From assembly GCA_025403435.1 (NCBI GenBank), contig JAJQZP010000433.1:1-64000 (forward strand): 64,000 nucleotides of DNA. Direction: 5' to 3'. The translations under genes and the position numbers were made by a program. Under the pieces are notes generated by a model. That model did no database searches and had not been told where the DNA came from. It saw nothing but the letters and a program-made list of their open reading frames with translations. This DNA is from Artocarpus heterophyllus. Taxonomy: Eukaryota > Streptophyta > Magnoliopsida > Rosales > Moraceae. Each line of letters starts with the position of its first letter. Positions within the stretch are counted from its first letter, which is position 1. Below, one piece after another: positions 37,362 to 50,674 of this stretch.

Positions 37362-37956
37362 TATTATCAATTTTATGTATGTGCCTTGTTGAATCAACTA
37401 TTTTCTCCACAAAAAAAAAAAAAAGAAAAAAAACAAAAAAAAAAAATCCAAAAAGAAAATTAATTGGGAGCATCATATCTAGAAATGTATCTGTTGTAAG
37501 TCCCATTTATTAAAATCGCCACGAGATTCTGTGGCTTCATAGAAGGTCAAGTTGGAGCTGGTTGTGGGTTCTCATTTTAGGGATATGGATTTAATTTAGA
37601 TTGTGTTGTGATAGAGTTGGTTTGTCAACGTGTATTTTTTGCCGGATTAATGATTCAGGATTATGTTTTGGTACAATTTGTATACCAAGGCTTCTCAGGA
37701 ATTATCCAATTTGACTCCTTGCCCAAACCATTGATTTTGCTGTTGTCTACAGTCTTGACATTACTTGTTTGGTTGGATGTATATGTGGAAACCTTGTTAT
37801 TAATACTCTTCCACGCTACGACTCTTTTTATGCATTCGACCACCAATAACTTCTGCAGGAGCACTGGAGGTGCACTAATCTCCTGTTTTTTTGGCTTCAT
37901 ATTACGTTATTAGTAGGCAATTTTTCTGATGGGAACTAAAATGATACCCATTGTCT

Positions 37957-38296
37957 CTATTGAGGCTATGCTCGGCACTACTATACTGTTGAGGGTGTGC
38001 TCAGCACCATTCTTGAGGATTGCCCCCATGGCAGCTTGGCTATCGTGCTCGAGAAGTTCATTAAGAAGACAATCCGCAACCCCATGTGCTCTGCTTTTTC
38101 TCTCGAGGTGCTCTTTAGAGCCCCTATTGGCTGCGACATAAGGCATTGCCTCATCGGGAAGAATATATGCTCTGGTCGGACTGTTAGAGCAGCAACTCAC
38201 CATAGAAGGTTGACATGTGGCCTCATTTCAACCGTTAGATGGAGACCAATCTTCCTGTAGGGATCACGACACTTGTCACCTGTTCCTTGATAGATC
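37957..38296 (+). repeat. Truncated 5' LTR of the Tat element
   Basis: About 340 bp matching the first half of the 3' LTR (45282-45630), from the 'ttgagg...gctcggcac' start to 'acctgttccttgatag'. It breaks off into pol-linked sequence, which marks the internal deletion. Between the PAT10-like stop (37361) and this LTR lies a 3' UTR/intergenic stretch with an A-rich tract at 37410-37447. Confidence 0.65.
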
Positions 38297-38299
38297 TTA

Positions 38300-41200
38300 A
38301 TCTAACTGTCTCGGTCATATTCAAAGTGGATGAGATAGCCTTTCCCGCCAAGGCAAAATTGAAAATGCTATCCGACCTCGACCCACGGATATCAGAAGAA
38401 GAAGTGCAAGCCACACCGGCAGAAGATTAGGTGCCCTGTCATTTGGACCTCGTGCATCCCGACCGAATGGTCCAACTTGAATTCTTGCTAAAGCTGAGAT
38501 CGGGGTCGACCTGGAGAAATTTCTAACGAAAAATAGGGACGTGTTTGCTTGGTCTCACGAGGACATGCCCAGCATCAACCCCAACATAATCAACCACTAC
38601 CTCAACGTTCATCTCGAGCATAAACCGATCATCCAAAACAGAACAACGTTCAATCCGGAAAGATATGCCACCATCAATGAAGAAGTACAAAAGCTCTTAA
38701 AGGTTGGATTCATCCAGGAGGTCACATACTCAGAGTGGTTGGCGAATATTGTCCTGGTCAAAAAGGCCAATTGGAAGTGACAGGTCTGCATCAATTACAC
38801 CGACCTGAATAGAGCCTACCTAAAAGACTGCTTTCCACTACACCAGATCGACCAACTGGTGGATGCAATGGTTGGACGTGAGTTGCTTAGCTTCATAGAC
38901 GTCTACTCCGGTTACAACCGGATCAGGATGGTTGAGGAGGGCTAGATGAAGATCGCGTTCACTACCGACCACGGATTGTTTTGCTATGTGGTTATGCCAT
39001 TTGGACTGAAGAACGCCAGGGCCACCTACCAGCACCTTGTAAACAAAATGTTTGCTCGGCTGATCGGGAAGACTATAGAAATATATATTGACAACATGCT
39101 TATCAAATGAGTCCGAGTAGTGGACCACATTGTTGATCTCCGAGCCAGCTTTGACATGCTCCGGGAATACGAGATGAAGCATAGTCCGACCAAGTGCATG
39201 TTTGGAGCAGAGTCTGGCAAATTCCTTGGATTTATGGTAAACCACCATGGTATCGAAGTCAATTCTTCCAAAGCCCAAGCTGTGGTGGATATGCATTCTC
39301 CTTGCACCGTTAAAGAAGTCTAGCAGCTGATCAGTATGGTAGCAGCCCTATCCAGTTTTGTCTTTCGGTTTACCAACAAGTGTCAACCTTTTTTTAGGTA
39401 CTTAAGGGGAGGTTTGAGTGGAGCAGAGTGTGAAGAAGCGCTCCAAGGCCTCAAAAATTACTTAGCCACACCCCTGCTCCTATCCAAACCTCTACCAATA
39501 GAGATGCTTTTAGCCTACTTGGCTGTTTCCGAAAAGGCAATCAGCTCGGTTCTCGTCCGAGAAGAGGAGAAGGTTTAGAAGCTAGTCTACTGCACCAGCA
39601 AGGCCTTCCAAGGAGCCAAAGAGAGGTACCCTCTGCTGAAGAAGTTGGCACTCGCCCTTATTACCTCTACCCGGAAACTGCGACCTTATTTCGAAGGGCA
39701 CATTATTCGAGTCCTGACTAATATCTTTTGACCCAAATCCTACAAAATCTAGAGATCTCTGGTCGGATGGCCAAGTGGTCTAGTGAGCTCGGGCAATACG
39801 ACATACATTTTGTGCCCCAAATAGCCATAAAAGCGCAAGCTTTGGCTGATTTTATAGCAGAATTCACAGATACTGGATAGATCACCCCTTGGCTGAGAAG
39901 GCATTTATTGAAGACCTCGACTCACCTAGTAGCAATGCTACTGAGCTTGAGCTTGAATGGAAGTTGTTCGTGGACGGATCATCAACCATGAACGGCTCGG
40001 GCAATGGTCTCATCGTCACCAATCTAGACGGCTACAAGGCAAGTTATGCACTCAATTTTGACTTCAAGGCCTCCAACAATAAAGCCGAATATGAAGCCTT
40101 GACAGTAGGGCTTAGAATCGAGTGGGACCTCGGGGTGGACTGCATCCGTATCCATAGCAATTCAATGCTTATTGTCCAGCAGGTCACCGACAGGTTCTAG
40201 GCCCGAACTGAATCCATGGCTGCTTACCTAAAAGAAGTCAAAGCCTTGCTTGGACAATTTAGAGCCTATTCTTTTGTTTAGATCTTGAGATTAGAGAACG
40301 CCAAAGCTGACACGTTCGCTCAATTAGCCTTCGGCCTAGAAGATAGTGACCTGACATCAGTTCCAATCGAGAGGCTGGCTGAGCCAAGCATCAGCAAAGA
40401 AGTGGTAAATATAGCCGATGAGCAAACCAGAACTTGGATGGACCTGATCATCCAATTCCTGATCACAGTAGAGCTACTTAATCACCGAGAAGAAGCCTGG
40501 CGTATATATAATGGCTTGGCTTGGCTCGGTATTCGATGATTGGAGGGAGATTTAAAGACGCTGCTACACCACGCCCTATCAAAGATGTGTTGGGCCTTGA
40601 GAAGTTCAATTCCTCATGCAAGAGATTCATTGGCGGGTTGTGCGATAATCATGCAGGGGACGCTTTTTATCGCTTAAGTGTCTTCGCCAAGGCTACTATT
40701 GGCCGACCATGGATTAAGATTGCAAGGAATACACACGCCAGTGCCTCAAGTGCCAGTAGTTTGCTTGAGTAATTAGACAACATGCTGAGCCATTCAACTC
40801 TGTGGTATTTGCCTGGCCGTTTGCTAAGTGGACCATCGACCTGATCAGACCTCTACCCCCGACCCAATCATAATTCAAAAATTGTATAGTCGCCACCAAA
40901 TACCTCACCAAGTGGGTAAAGGTCAAACCTTACGCCAATATGACCGAAGCTAGGTGCACCAACTTTATCTAGAAGAACATTATTTGCCGATATGACATCC
41001 CGCATGGCATAGTTACCAACAACGCTAAGCAATTCGATGCAGTTGGTCTCTTTAGAATGTGTGAACAGCTTGACATCATGAAAGTATTCTCCTCACCTGG
41101 GTATCCTCAGGGCAAGGGACAAGTTGAAGCCGTCAACAAGACCATCAAAGACAAACTGAAGAAGAAACTAGAAGAACTCAAAGGCACGTGGATCGACGAG

Positions 41201-41666
41201 CTCCCGAAGGTATTCTTGGCATATTGCATTACTGCTCAAACCACCACAGGAGAAACTCCATTCTCCTTAGTCTACGGAGCTGAAGCCGTAATCCCTATCG
41301 AGGTCAGTTTGCTGAGCTTCAGAGTCCAACACTACGACGAGCTACGAAACACCAAGCTTATGATGTCGAACTCGATCTCCTAGAAGAAAAGAGGGATGCT
41401 ACTCTTATCTGTACTGGTGCTCGGAATTAAGTCATTGCCCGATACTATAACAAACGGGTTCATCCAAGAAGCTTTAAAGTTGGTGACTTAGTTTTGAAGA
41501 AAGTAACCATCCAATAGCCCAGGCTCGGTTTCTTTAGATCCAAATGGGACGGCTCGTTCAAAGTGATTAGCATTGTCTAACCAAGCACATACAAGATAGC
41601 AGAGATGGAAGGAAATGTGCTCGTTTACCCTTGGAACGTCGACTACTTGAAGAAATTTTATTGCTA
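38300..41666 (+). pseudogene. Ty3/gypsy pol pseudogene (RT, RNase H, integrase)
   Basis: Fragments in order: 'DVFAWSHEDMP' (38540), RT with 'FIDVYSGYNRI' (38895) and 'VMPFGLKNARATYQ' (38990). The catalytic box is IYIDN instead of YIDD (about 39083). RNase H follows at about 39400-39720 and a second RNase H at about 39960-40330 ('LFVDGSS'). The integrase has a CxxC zinc-finger end (about 40740), 'WTIDLIRPLP', then 'IVTNNAKQFD' where a D of the D,D,E triad is N, and 'GQVEAVNKTI' with its Glu kept. At least ten in-frame stops interrupt it. It cannot be active. Confidence 0.85.
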
Positions 41667-42388
41667 ATAAGTGCTAGAACACCTTTTTTGATCTTTGGCT
41701 TCAACATTTTTTTTTTGTAACTAAGACCTATCGAGCAGAGTAGAGAAGTGTACAAAAAAAGAAATATCAATGAAAAGTACAAATTTAAAGAATTTCTCTG
41801 ACCAATTCAAACCTTGAAAAAGGCCACAACTCTCGAAGAAAGGGGCTGTCTCAACTCCCAACTGGGGGGCTGGTTGGCACCTATGTCAGCCACAATTGGA
41901 CTTGAAATAATAGCTTACTAGTCCGACGTACTACGAACGACCCAACCAACAGTCGCATCGAACTGGTGATGACCCTAGGGAATTTAACTCTTGACCACAA
42001 CTAGACTTGTAAAAATTCTAAAGGACTTAAACAAGTCTGGGGGGCATAGGGTGCTACGCGTCGCCGTAGCTAGCCCAGATCGGACACGCCAGATAGTCGT
42101 TCTTGAACAAAAGGATCCGAGAATTGGACATGTTCCTGCTCGGCCCAACAAAAAGTATATAATAAACAGAAATACAAGCAAACCCTAAGAATTGGACATG
42201 TTCTTGTTTGGCCCAACAAAAATTATATGATAAACAAAAATAAAAGCAAAACTCAAGAAGCATTGAACTTGGGAAAAATTAAATTTTTTTATCAAGTCTT
42301 GGGGGGAGGTAGAGGTAACCGAGCACCTCCCACACCCAAAAAAGCAAACAAAAAAATAAAAATTACAAAAGTGGGGGCCATTAATTCT

Positions 42389-44906
42389 AGGCTCCGGACT
42401 CGCCGTCGTCAGCTTCCAGGTGGACGACTGAGCCTTGCCCTGCTAGAGCATAGGCCTCCTCGTGCTCCGCCTCTTCCTCGTCGGCCGTTGGCTCAAGGAT
42501 GATGGACCAATCCATGGCGGCGGCCTCAAGATGTTTCCCCAAAAGATGTTCCTATAAGTCCATCTCAAGGTAATAATTGTCAGCAAACTTGGCCAAATCC
42601 TTGAAATCCTCCACCTCCAGGGTCAGCTTGCTAGGCAACTTCTCCATTAAAAACTGTTTGTGCTCCTCTTGAACAGCTTGGGCCTTGTTTTGTTCTCGAA
42701 GAGGGTGACCTGCGCTTGCTCCACCTCCGACCGCACTTGGTCAGCCATGTCCTAAGCTTTCCTAGCCTCTTCCTCAACTTGGGCTACATCGGCCTTAGCC
42801 TCCAACACACCCTTCACTTGAGAAAGCTCATTAGCCTTCTCCTCGAGTAGCTTCTTCACCCGATCCTTCTTTTCAGTGGCCTTATCGGCCTTTCTTTGTT
42901 TGGTGTGGAATTGGCGCTCAGCTAGAAGGTCGACAATCTTTAAGTATATGCTGAACTGTAAGAGCACAGATTAGAGACCAAGAAAATGCCAAGTAATGAA
43001 GAGCTCGAAATTTCAATCGGGCATGCCTGGACGTTGTGAAGGAAAGTCGAGCGGAAGCAATTTGAGACAGTTTGCTCCTTGGCTTCCTTGAAGAATTCCT
43101 CGTCCGGCACGGCTGTCCTGATGGTTCAGCCATTAAGGGTTGCGTCGGATGGCGCTTTCTTGACGGATCGACTGGCGAAGGCGGGACGACGACGATGGCA
43201 GGAGGAGGAGTGTTGTCACCTTGGCTTGTTGAGGCCTTTTGTCTTGGCAGCGGTGGCGGGATGCTTGGCGGATTGACTATAATTGGTTGCTTAGGCTCCT
43301 CGGTTCTTCTCTTCTTCGACCAAGTGACCTCTTGCCCTTCGACCGACGGTGCTCCTACATCCACCTCTGCTTCTCCTATCTAGACATCCCCTTCGAAGAC
43401 TTGTCTACAAGAAGTAAAAATCACCAAACCAAATTGGGCTTGGCAATAGCAAAAAAAAAAAACTCGGGGCAAACCTCCGATCTAGAGCTGACCTAGGGGG
43501 TACATAAGCCTGATTACGTTCTCGAGCTCTTCGTCGGCTATAGGTGGCCCCAAATCAATGGAACCACTAGAAGTGTCCTTGGAACTGAATGATGATAGCT
43601 CTCTTGCCGGCCTCCCAATTCGACAGGTGCTTGGTCCCGAGACATCAACAGCACCACACTCAGCAATGGTCACTTGCTCGTCTTGCCGAGTAAGTAGAAT
43701 GCCATCTTAATGGGGATCAGTTGAGTTGGACCCCCTAAACCAGTCGTAATGAGCAAGATTAGTCTTTCGCAAAAAAACCGCGTATTGTCATGAAGTCTTA
43801 GGCTTTGCATATAGTTCTTCAACAGCTGCAATAATCCTGCTCGGTGTCCATGGTCTCTTCGACCACATATGTCCTCGCTCAAACCTTCGTGGGACCTATT
43901 GATCTTCAGGCACCACCTTACCAGCTCGAGACATCCAATTTCCCCCAATGTAAAACCACTTGAACTTCCAAAGCTTGTCCGAGTCAGGGTTGCCAAGGAT
44001 GAAGTCCTTCCTAAAGCCGATGAAGTAGTACTAACTGATCTGTCGAGAAGGCCTCATCATTTTGAAGACTTGCTTAAAGGCCTCCAACTGTATCTCGGTC
44101 ACATTATAACACCTCCAGAGGATGTATATCCTAATTAGGGATCTATAGCAGTTTGGATTTAATTGAGGATGGCACACGTTGAAGTCATTTAGGGCCTGTT
44201 GAAGAAAAGAGTGGAATGGAAGGCGAAGTCTTACTCGGAAAAAATCCGCGTACAAAGTAATTTACCCCTCTAGTTGGTCCCCGGGAAAATCCCCTTCATG
44301 GGGCAACACAAGAATAATGTCATCGAGAATCTGATATTCCCGACATAGGGTCTCGAGTCTGCTCAACATCATCCCAGAAGTATATTTTGTCGTTGAAGTT
44401 TGGCTGGGCCGATCTCTCCTGTAGTCGACCACGCCCCTAACCTTGGTTACCACGATGGGCCTCTTTGCTTTTTCTTTCTCGTCCTCTGCCTCATCTCCTC
44501 CAACTGGCCGATCTTTCCCGACAGACGAGTCGATGGTCAATTCTCCCATTATAGGACCTGACGGCTCAAAGCCCCGATCTGATGTGCTCGGCACATCGGT
44601 GGCTGCCACCAAGCTTACACGCTCCTGAGCTGTAACCAGTGACGTGCCTACAGCAGCTGCCTCGATGTACGGGTCCTCTCCCCTGCACAACTTGATGGGG
44701 CGCCTCCCTACAATAATTTCAAGGAACTCTTTCTTTGGGATTGTCCCCTCTCCAAGGCTAAGGATCTCAGCCAACCAGGCCGCTCAATCCGGTCCAGCCG
44801 ATGTCTCTTTGATGTTTACCACCTCGAATCCCGTTTAGTCGGTCTCAATACTTTCATCCTTCCGGGAGGCAATTGAGTCGTTTTGGGAATCACTTATGTC
44901 ACTCAT
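42389..44906 (-). pseudogene. Antisense ORF of the Tat element, broken
   Basis: Minus-strand reading starts at an ATG at 44904-44906 ('MSDISDSQNDS') and runs with several stops to about 42389. It contains 'LSLGEGTIPKKEF', a 'LNPNCYRSLIRIYILWR' block like the putative gypsy-type transposase/plant mobile domain, a Pro/Ser-rich linker (43180-43330), and a Lys/Glu/Ala-rich coiled-coil-like part ('EEKANELSQVKGVLEAKAD', 42780-42870). Such antisense ORFs between pol and the 3' LTR are known in Tat-lineage elements; their role is unknown. A second copy is at 2653-3545. Confidence 0.6.
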
Positions 44907-45281
44907 AGTTAATTTTGTGTTCGAAATTACCTGCTCGGGTAAAAATCTATTAGGGTCTGTAAAGAAGTCCTCGGATTACAATTTACTGCTCGGCAGCTAA
45001 AACTCAAAAGGTCAGAAACTCAGTCGTGAAATACTCTAGAATGATGAAGAACTAACTCATATTTATAGTCAAAACTCGGGCACAGAACTCAAAGAGGTGC
45101 AACAATTACGCTCATCAGGGAAACAACCAATCACGTGCTGACATATGTCCCGTCGAGCTTAACCACCCATCCCTTTAAATTTGACCGCCCCGAGACCAAG
45201 CCTAAAGGCTAACCATAGCCGATCACACCCTCTCGGTATAGTACACTTGGCCTAGCACTGACTAGGTGCATTGGGGGCTAC

Positions 45282-45957
45282 TGTTGAGGGTATTCTCGGC
45301 ACCATTATACTATTAAGGGTGTGCTCGGCACCATTCCCAAGAACTGCCCCCACGGCAACTCGGCTACTGTGCTCTGGAAGATCATTGAGAAGACAATCCA
45401 CAACCCCATGTGCTCGACTCTTTCTCCCGAGGTGCTCTTCAGAGCTCTTGCTGGCTACGACATAAGGCATCGCCTCCTCGGGAAGAATATATGCTTGGGT
45501 TGGATTGTCAGAGCCTGCATCCAAGCAACAACTTGCCACTGAAGGTCAACATATGGCCTTTTTTCAACCCTCAGATGGAGACCAATCTTCTAGTGGGGAT
45601 CACGACACTTGTCACCTGCTCCCTGATAGGTCTTGATGTAACATATGGGTCACGGGTTAAACCCACCTAGCACTCGGTTCAAGTGGTAGCCTATAAATAG
45701 AGCACATTTACTGCAGCTCAAGGTAACGTGCTCTTTTCCAACTAACTCTGCTCACGTACTCTACCAAACAGGTACCTGACTTGAGCGTCAGAGAGCCTTT
45801 GGCTGGCACCACACCAGTGTCCCCTAACCTCCGAAGCACCCCTCTACTTGTTGCGGGTTTACCCCGAGAGTCCTAGACAAATAGGAAGAGTTGTCAAAGT
45901 ACCATGCGCAGCCACACGTGGTGTTGATAGACAACAATCCAGTGCTAGACATCAACA
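45282..45957 (+). repeat. 3' LTR of the Tat element
   Basis: 676 bp, TGTTGAGGG...CATCAACA, preceded by the purine-rich 'ttgggggctac'. It has a likely TATA region 'cctataaatag' near 45690. It matches the LTRs at 5780-6428 and 37957-38296. The stretch 45958-46761 is intergenic, with a (TA)n run at 46678-46700. Confidence 0.7.
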
Positions 45958-46761
45958 GTCTCTGTTTGTATGTTAACTGTCAGATTTTTGTAGAACAAAA
46001 TGATTTTGATCAGATCTAATGATTTCAAACATGGACGACGGGTGGAAGGTGAGGGTTTCTACCGGAGAAGTCCTCTAGGTTGGAGAATTTGAATAGATAG
46101 ATGGAAAAGTTGGGGAAGTTGTGGCAAGTGTGCCACATGTGAGTACATACCAAAAAGGACCAATAGGAAAGAAGGTTCAACTATGATTTTCTGCACTTCT
46201 AGCAAGGAAAAAAACTATTATTTTCTATTGCTAGTCCCCAAGAACAAAGATTATTTAACCTGAGAATTAAGTTTTTTATTTTTAATTTTTTTTGAAAGCC
46301 TGAGACTTGGGCCTCTTGGTCAAGTACCTTGTCTATGAAAGCTAAGTGAATGTTTAGATTTGAGCAGCCATTTTAGATTGAAAAATATGACTTCATCATA
46401 TGGAAAGAAAGAGAGAGCTTATTGATATTATTATTATTAATGGTAGTAGTAGTAGTTTCGGGACAAAGGAAGCGAGATAACCAATATCAATATTTCGTAT
46501 AACACCTACAATTTTACAAGACGACAAATTATTACATTATGAACCCCAAAATCAATAACCAAATGAAAGAAAATAAAAAAAGCTGTATCTGAATTTTGTG
46601 TTACCTTTTCCCTTTTGAATATCAGCAACACACACCCCAACAAACTAAAACCACAAAACACCTCCATATAGATATATATAAATATATATATATATATATA
46701 ACCTCCTACATTAATCGTTCTCTCTTTTCCCACCTTTCCAAGTATGATGCATAGATTGTTA

Positions 46762-48530
46762 TTATTTAGGATTGAAGAAGCTGACTTCAATACCAGTGTC
46801 AATGATAATGTAAATCGCAGCAGCAGTCACACAGACACTAAGGAACATCCCTAGGACCCCAAGTGTCCAATTGAGCCACCACATCCGACTGTTCATCTTC
46901 GGCTTCTTGATCTTAAGCCACATGAAGGAAGGGAAAGCCAACGTGACAGGCAATGCTATTCCACCTATCAACCCAGCCAAGCTTGACAAGAAGGGAATGG
47001 CCACAGCCACAAAGAAGCACGTGAAACCGAAAATGACTCTCGAAATGGCCCTCAACCACCACGGAAGCGGTTTCTTCATCCTGGCGGTGTACTGTGACTC
47101 AATGTCGTCGAACATTGGCATCCCGTAGATTTGGAAGGAGCTAAGTGCGCTTATTATCACAAATAAGCTAGTCATTCCCAAGACAAACTTGGACACATCT
47201 TCCGAGTGGAACATGAAGAGTCCCATCAGCATTCCGTCCTTTGGTATCTGTAACAAGAATTAATTTAGAAGAAGAAAAAAATTCATTAAACTGATTTCAA
47301 AAGAGCGTTGCAATGTATGACTAAATCGTGATAATCACTATTGGTTTGGAGAGGTTACATACCAAGCGGCCATAAGCCCAGTAGCAGCCGATTGCGAGGG
47401 GAAACAAGCATGCTGCGATGAGGGTGTAGGAGCCAATGACTCCCTTCCACATTGGCACACGGGATGGATGCTTCTCACTTGATGGCATTGTCGCCTGCAC
47501 GTTCATGCCGTAGTTTTTGAGTGCGTCAATACAACTCATAAATAGAAAAATTATCATATGAATTTGATAGGAATCGAAACTTGAAAAATGCATAGTTATG
47601 AATATATACAAGGTAAAAACACATGACTTTTTGAACTTTTTTTTTGTCATGACGCCTATATGAGGAAATAGGGAGGTGGCTCTTGTCTGGATTTTAAATT
47701 AATGCCTTTACAACAGAGGGCAAGGGGCGAGTCTAAAGTTCGCTAAATAAAAGTCTTCGGCATGCTGTTGGACTGTAAATGGAACATTGCTAAGCCCAGG
47801 TTTTGAAATTTCAACGTTATGATGTGATCATTTTAGGTTGGTCAACAAAATGTAAGAAATTTTGAAACTTGTGCCTCTCACTTTGTAGAGGCCGTAGTGT
47901 TTTCTAGATTGGTAAGGGAATGTTTTTCCTTTTCAACATAAAGGCCAAAACATGCATGGAATTCTTTTGGGACCAAAAAAATTTACTTAAAGTTTCAACT
48001 TTTCGTATTCTAAAAAATTGACCAGTGTAATTAAAACCTTTGCAAAAAAGGGATCAATTAAAATAAAATCATACGCACCTGAATTTCAAGGATGAGATTG
48101 TGGCCTCTAAAAGCAAAAGCAATGATACCAAGGGCGTTGAGCACATTGAACATATGTTCGATCTGGGTCCCTCCCTTAACCGGATTGTAGGACACCATCG
48201 GCAGCCTTCCCTTGCTGACGGACACCGCCCAAATAATAGTGCAATAACCAACGGCTGTGATGGCCCCAACTAATGACACGCCGGCTATTGAGTTCATGTT
48301 TGGTAATTGTGACAACACCACGGCCACACAAGTGAAGGACAAGTACCATTCCACAGTTGTCAAGTCATTCACGCATTCGGCTCCACATATGAGATTGAAG
48401 AAATTCTTCCCTGACGATGCGCCCATGATGATCAATACCGAGCATGTGCCTGCTGATAGGTACATGATCGGGAATGACGCTAGCAACTTTGTTAGCTTCT
48501 CACCTGTCACATACAAAACACAAACATTTA

Positions 48531-48562
<32 letters not shown>

Positions 48563-49521
48563 AATGACATGCGATTACAGTTTTAGCCTAGCAGACGGAA
48601 TATAATTATAAGGTTTTAAAATTCAATCGTTCATGCTTTAAATTGCTAAATGAAACTTTAATGCGTGCATTAATACATATATTGGGTCCATGTGAACATG
48701 TGATCGGTAAAAAACTAGCCTCACCAAAAGTTAGACTGAAGAGTTGGAGGTATCTGCTGTAGCGTATCCCGGTTTCGACCGACTCATGGAGCTGAACAAG
48801 AATCCATAAGGTGTAGAGCTGCCATATGAACGCTAGGGTCAAGCAGATTACTCCCCACGACCTGCAATTAATTAATTTAGGAAGAAAAAACATATTGATT
48901 AGCATAACTTCAATACCAATTATGATCAGAATAAGTTAATTGTAAAGAGTACTGTGTGTACAAGCGTGTGTATATATCGTTATATATCTATATATATCTA
49001 GCTATATTGATTCTTAAGACCCATCCAACTAAATGAAATAAAAAAATAATTAACATGACGGCTAAATAACTATACATACGTACACACGTATGTTTGTATG
49101 TATAGGTGTGAATATGGGCTTACCAGCCAAGAGTGGTGAAGGCGTAAGGAAGAGTAAGGGCTTGAATACCAATCCCAGCGCAAAGAGTATGAAAACCAGC
49201 GTAGTATTTGTTGCCGTTTCTGGACTCAGTGATTGGCAACCAGGCGTCTTGAGGGTCAAGCTTGGTCATCCTCAGAGCCTTCCTGACGGGACTACCAAGG
49301 GGAGTGATGAACCTCGGGGTTAAAGACAGCCTCGGCGTCCTTACCGGCGTCTTTGGGGCCTTGCTTGGACGTGCTGCTTCCGTATTACCATCGCCGCCAT
49401 TCAGCAGCGGAGACCTTGTCAATGACGGCGAATGGAACTGGGAAGGCGGGCACGAAACTCTTGGTGATGATGGCCTCGGGGTTATTGGAGCTGAGCTTAT
49501 CTCCTTCGCTTCACCCCTCAT
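46762..49521 (-). CDS. LHT8-like: Lysine/histidine transporter-like 8 (amino acid transporter)
   Basis: Five exons on the minus strand: 49521-49124, 48861-48725, 48503-48079, 47494-47363 and 47247-46762. They total 1578 nt, coding for 525 aa, and all introns are GT-AG. The N-terminus is Ser/Pro-rich with 'SPPSQFHSPSLTRSPLL'-type and 'LTPRFITPLGSPVRKAL' blocks. These, with 'LDPQDAWLPITESRNGN', mark it as close to Arabidopsis At1g47670 (LHT-like 8/AATL1). About ten or eleven hydrophobic segments of the AAAP/Aa_trans family follow, ending 'SFFNPK'. The family imports amino acids with protons at the plasma membrane; the substrate here is not known. No defect is visible. A truncated copy is at 53312-56272. 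Confidence 0.88.
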
Positions 49522-50144
49522 TTTAGCCCCTTTTTCCCCTTTAAGGTGTGTATAAGATGCGAGGTTTTTTTTTGCCCCTCAAAACTTGGAGATCGGACCC
49601 TCAGAAGGTACAGAAACGCAAGAGTAGTTTAGTCTAAAACCACCCTTGTGTGCTCTTGGGGGAAAACTCAGGCGGACTTATGCGTTATATATAGTGGCAA
49701 CAAGTAATGAGTTGGTTCGAGGAAATTGCCGGCATTAATTTATTGATAATGATGAAAATGGACATCTGCGTAAGGAGACTTCAAAATATATTTATTTTTT
49801 TCAAGACAGCTATGCTATGTGACCAAAAGCTAATATAAGACATAGAACAATGCACATGGAACAATAACTTTAAAGTCAGTCGTTTGACGGACAAATTTGG
49901 CTGCTGTATGTTTGAATTATGGATAAAGAATACGAAATTCCATAAAGTTTGTTACGTATGATTTTGGATTAACATAAACTATATAAGAGTCGATCATCCG
50001 CATGGATTAATTTAATGGTTATATATAGTTTGGTCAACATATTTCCTAAGACCTTGCCAAGGCTGGGCCGTCTGAGCCGGCATACTTTTAAGTCTGGGAT
50101 TCAGCTTTCAACAACCATGTGATGATATTTTGAAATGCGGTTTT

Positions 50145-50674
50145 TAACACATTAGCTCCCTAAACTTTTCTTATTTTTGTAATATGGTCTTTAAACACTT
50201 TGTGTAGCTATTGAGTCCCTCAACTTAACAAAGTATGATAATTAATTAAGTCCTAATCACAAATTTTCTTCAAAATTAGGACTAAAATGATCACATGAAA
50301 CGCACATAATCTATTACAATATCTATACACCTCATTTACTTCTAATATGAGGCAAATTATTCAAGTTTGTGCCAAAAAAGGAAAAAAAAAAATAGAAATT
50401 ATGTCAAGATTAATTGTTAATGATGTTTTTTAACAATTTTGCATTGCAAAAAAAAAAAAAAAAACCAATTTTGTTAGTTTTTAATCATTGTAATGCTTGA
50501 AATTCCATCCGATCCCTTTTAAATGGGTCATGTGTTCACATGATCGTTTTTTATTTTAATTTTGACATATGTTATTGATTAAGGACTTGATTTTCACACT
50601 TAACTATGTTTAGAGACTCAATTACTGTAAAAAAAAGTTTAAAGACCGTATTGCAAAAAAGCCTAATGTTTAAG
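50145..50674. mobile_element. Fold-back MITE, about 530 bp
   Basis: The first roughly 80 bases ('acattagctccctaaac...ggtctttaaac...attgagtccctcaactta') match the reverse complement of the last roughly 80 imperfectly. This is the structure of a Mutator-type or other fold-back MITE. No ORF; target duplication not resolved. Confidence 0.55.

Larger units (their letters stand above)
37957..45957 (+). mobile_element. Decayed Tat-type Ty3/gypsy element with antisense ORF
   Basis: In order: truncated 5' LTR (37957-38296), pol from RT onward (about 38300-41666), a spacer, an antisense ORF region (42389-44906), the PPT 'ttgggggctac' and the 3' LTR (45282-45957). The 5' LTR runs directly into pol, so PBS, gag and protease were deleted. 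Order RT, RNase H, a second (archaeal-type) RNase H, integrase, then an extra antisense ORF, points to the Tat lineage. Many stops and lost catalytic residues show it is dead. Confidence 0.75.

Noticed and set aside
48257..49555. Plus-strand frames opposite the LHT8-like exons
   Set aside because: They are shadows of well-supported minus-strand exons.
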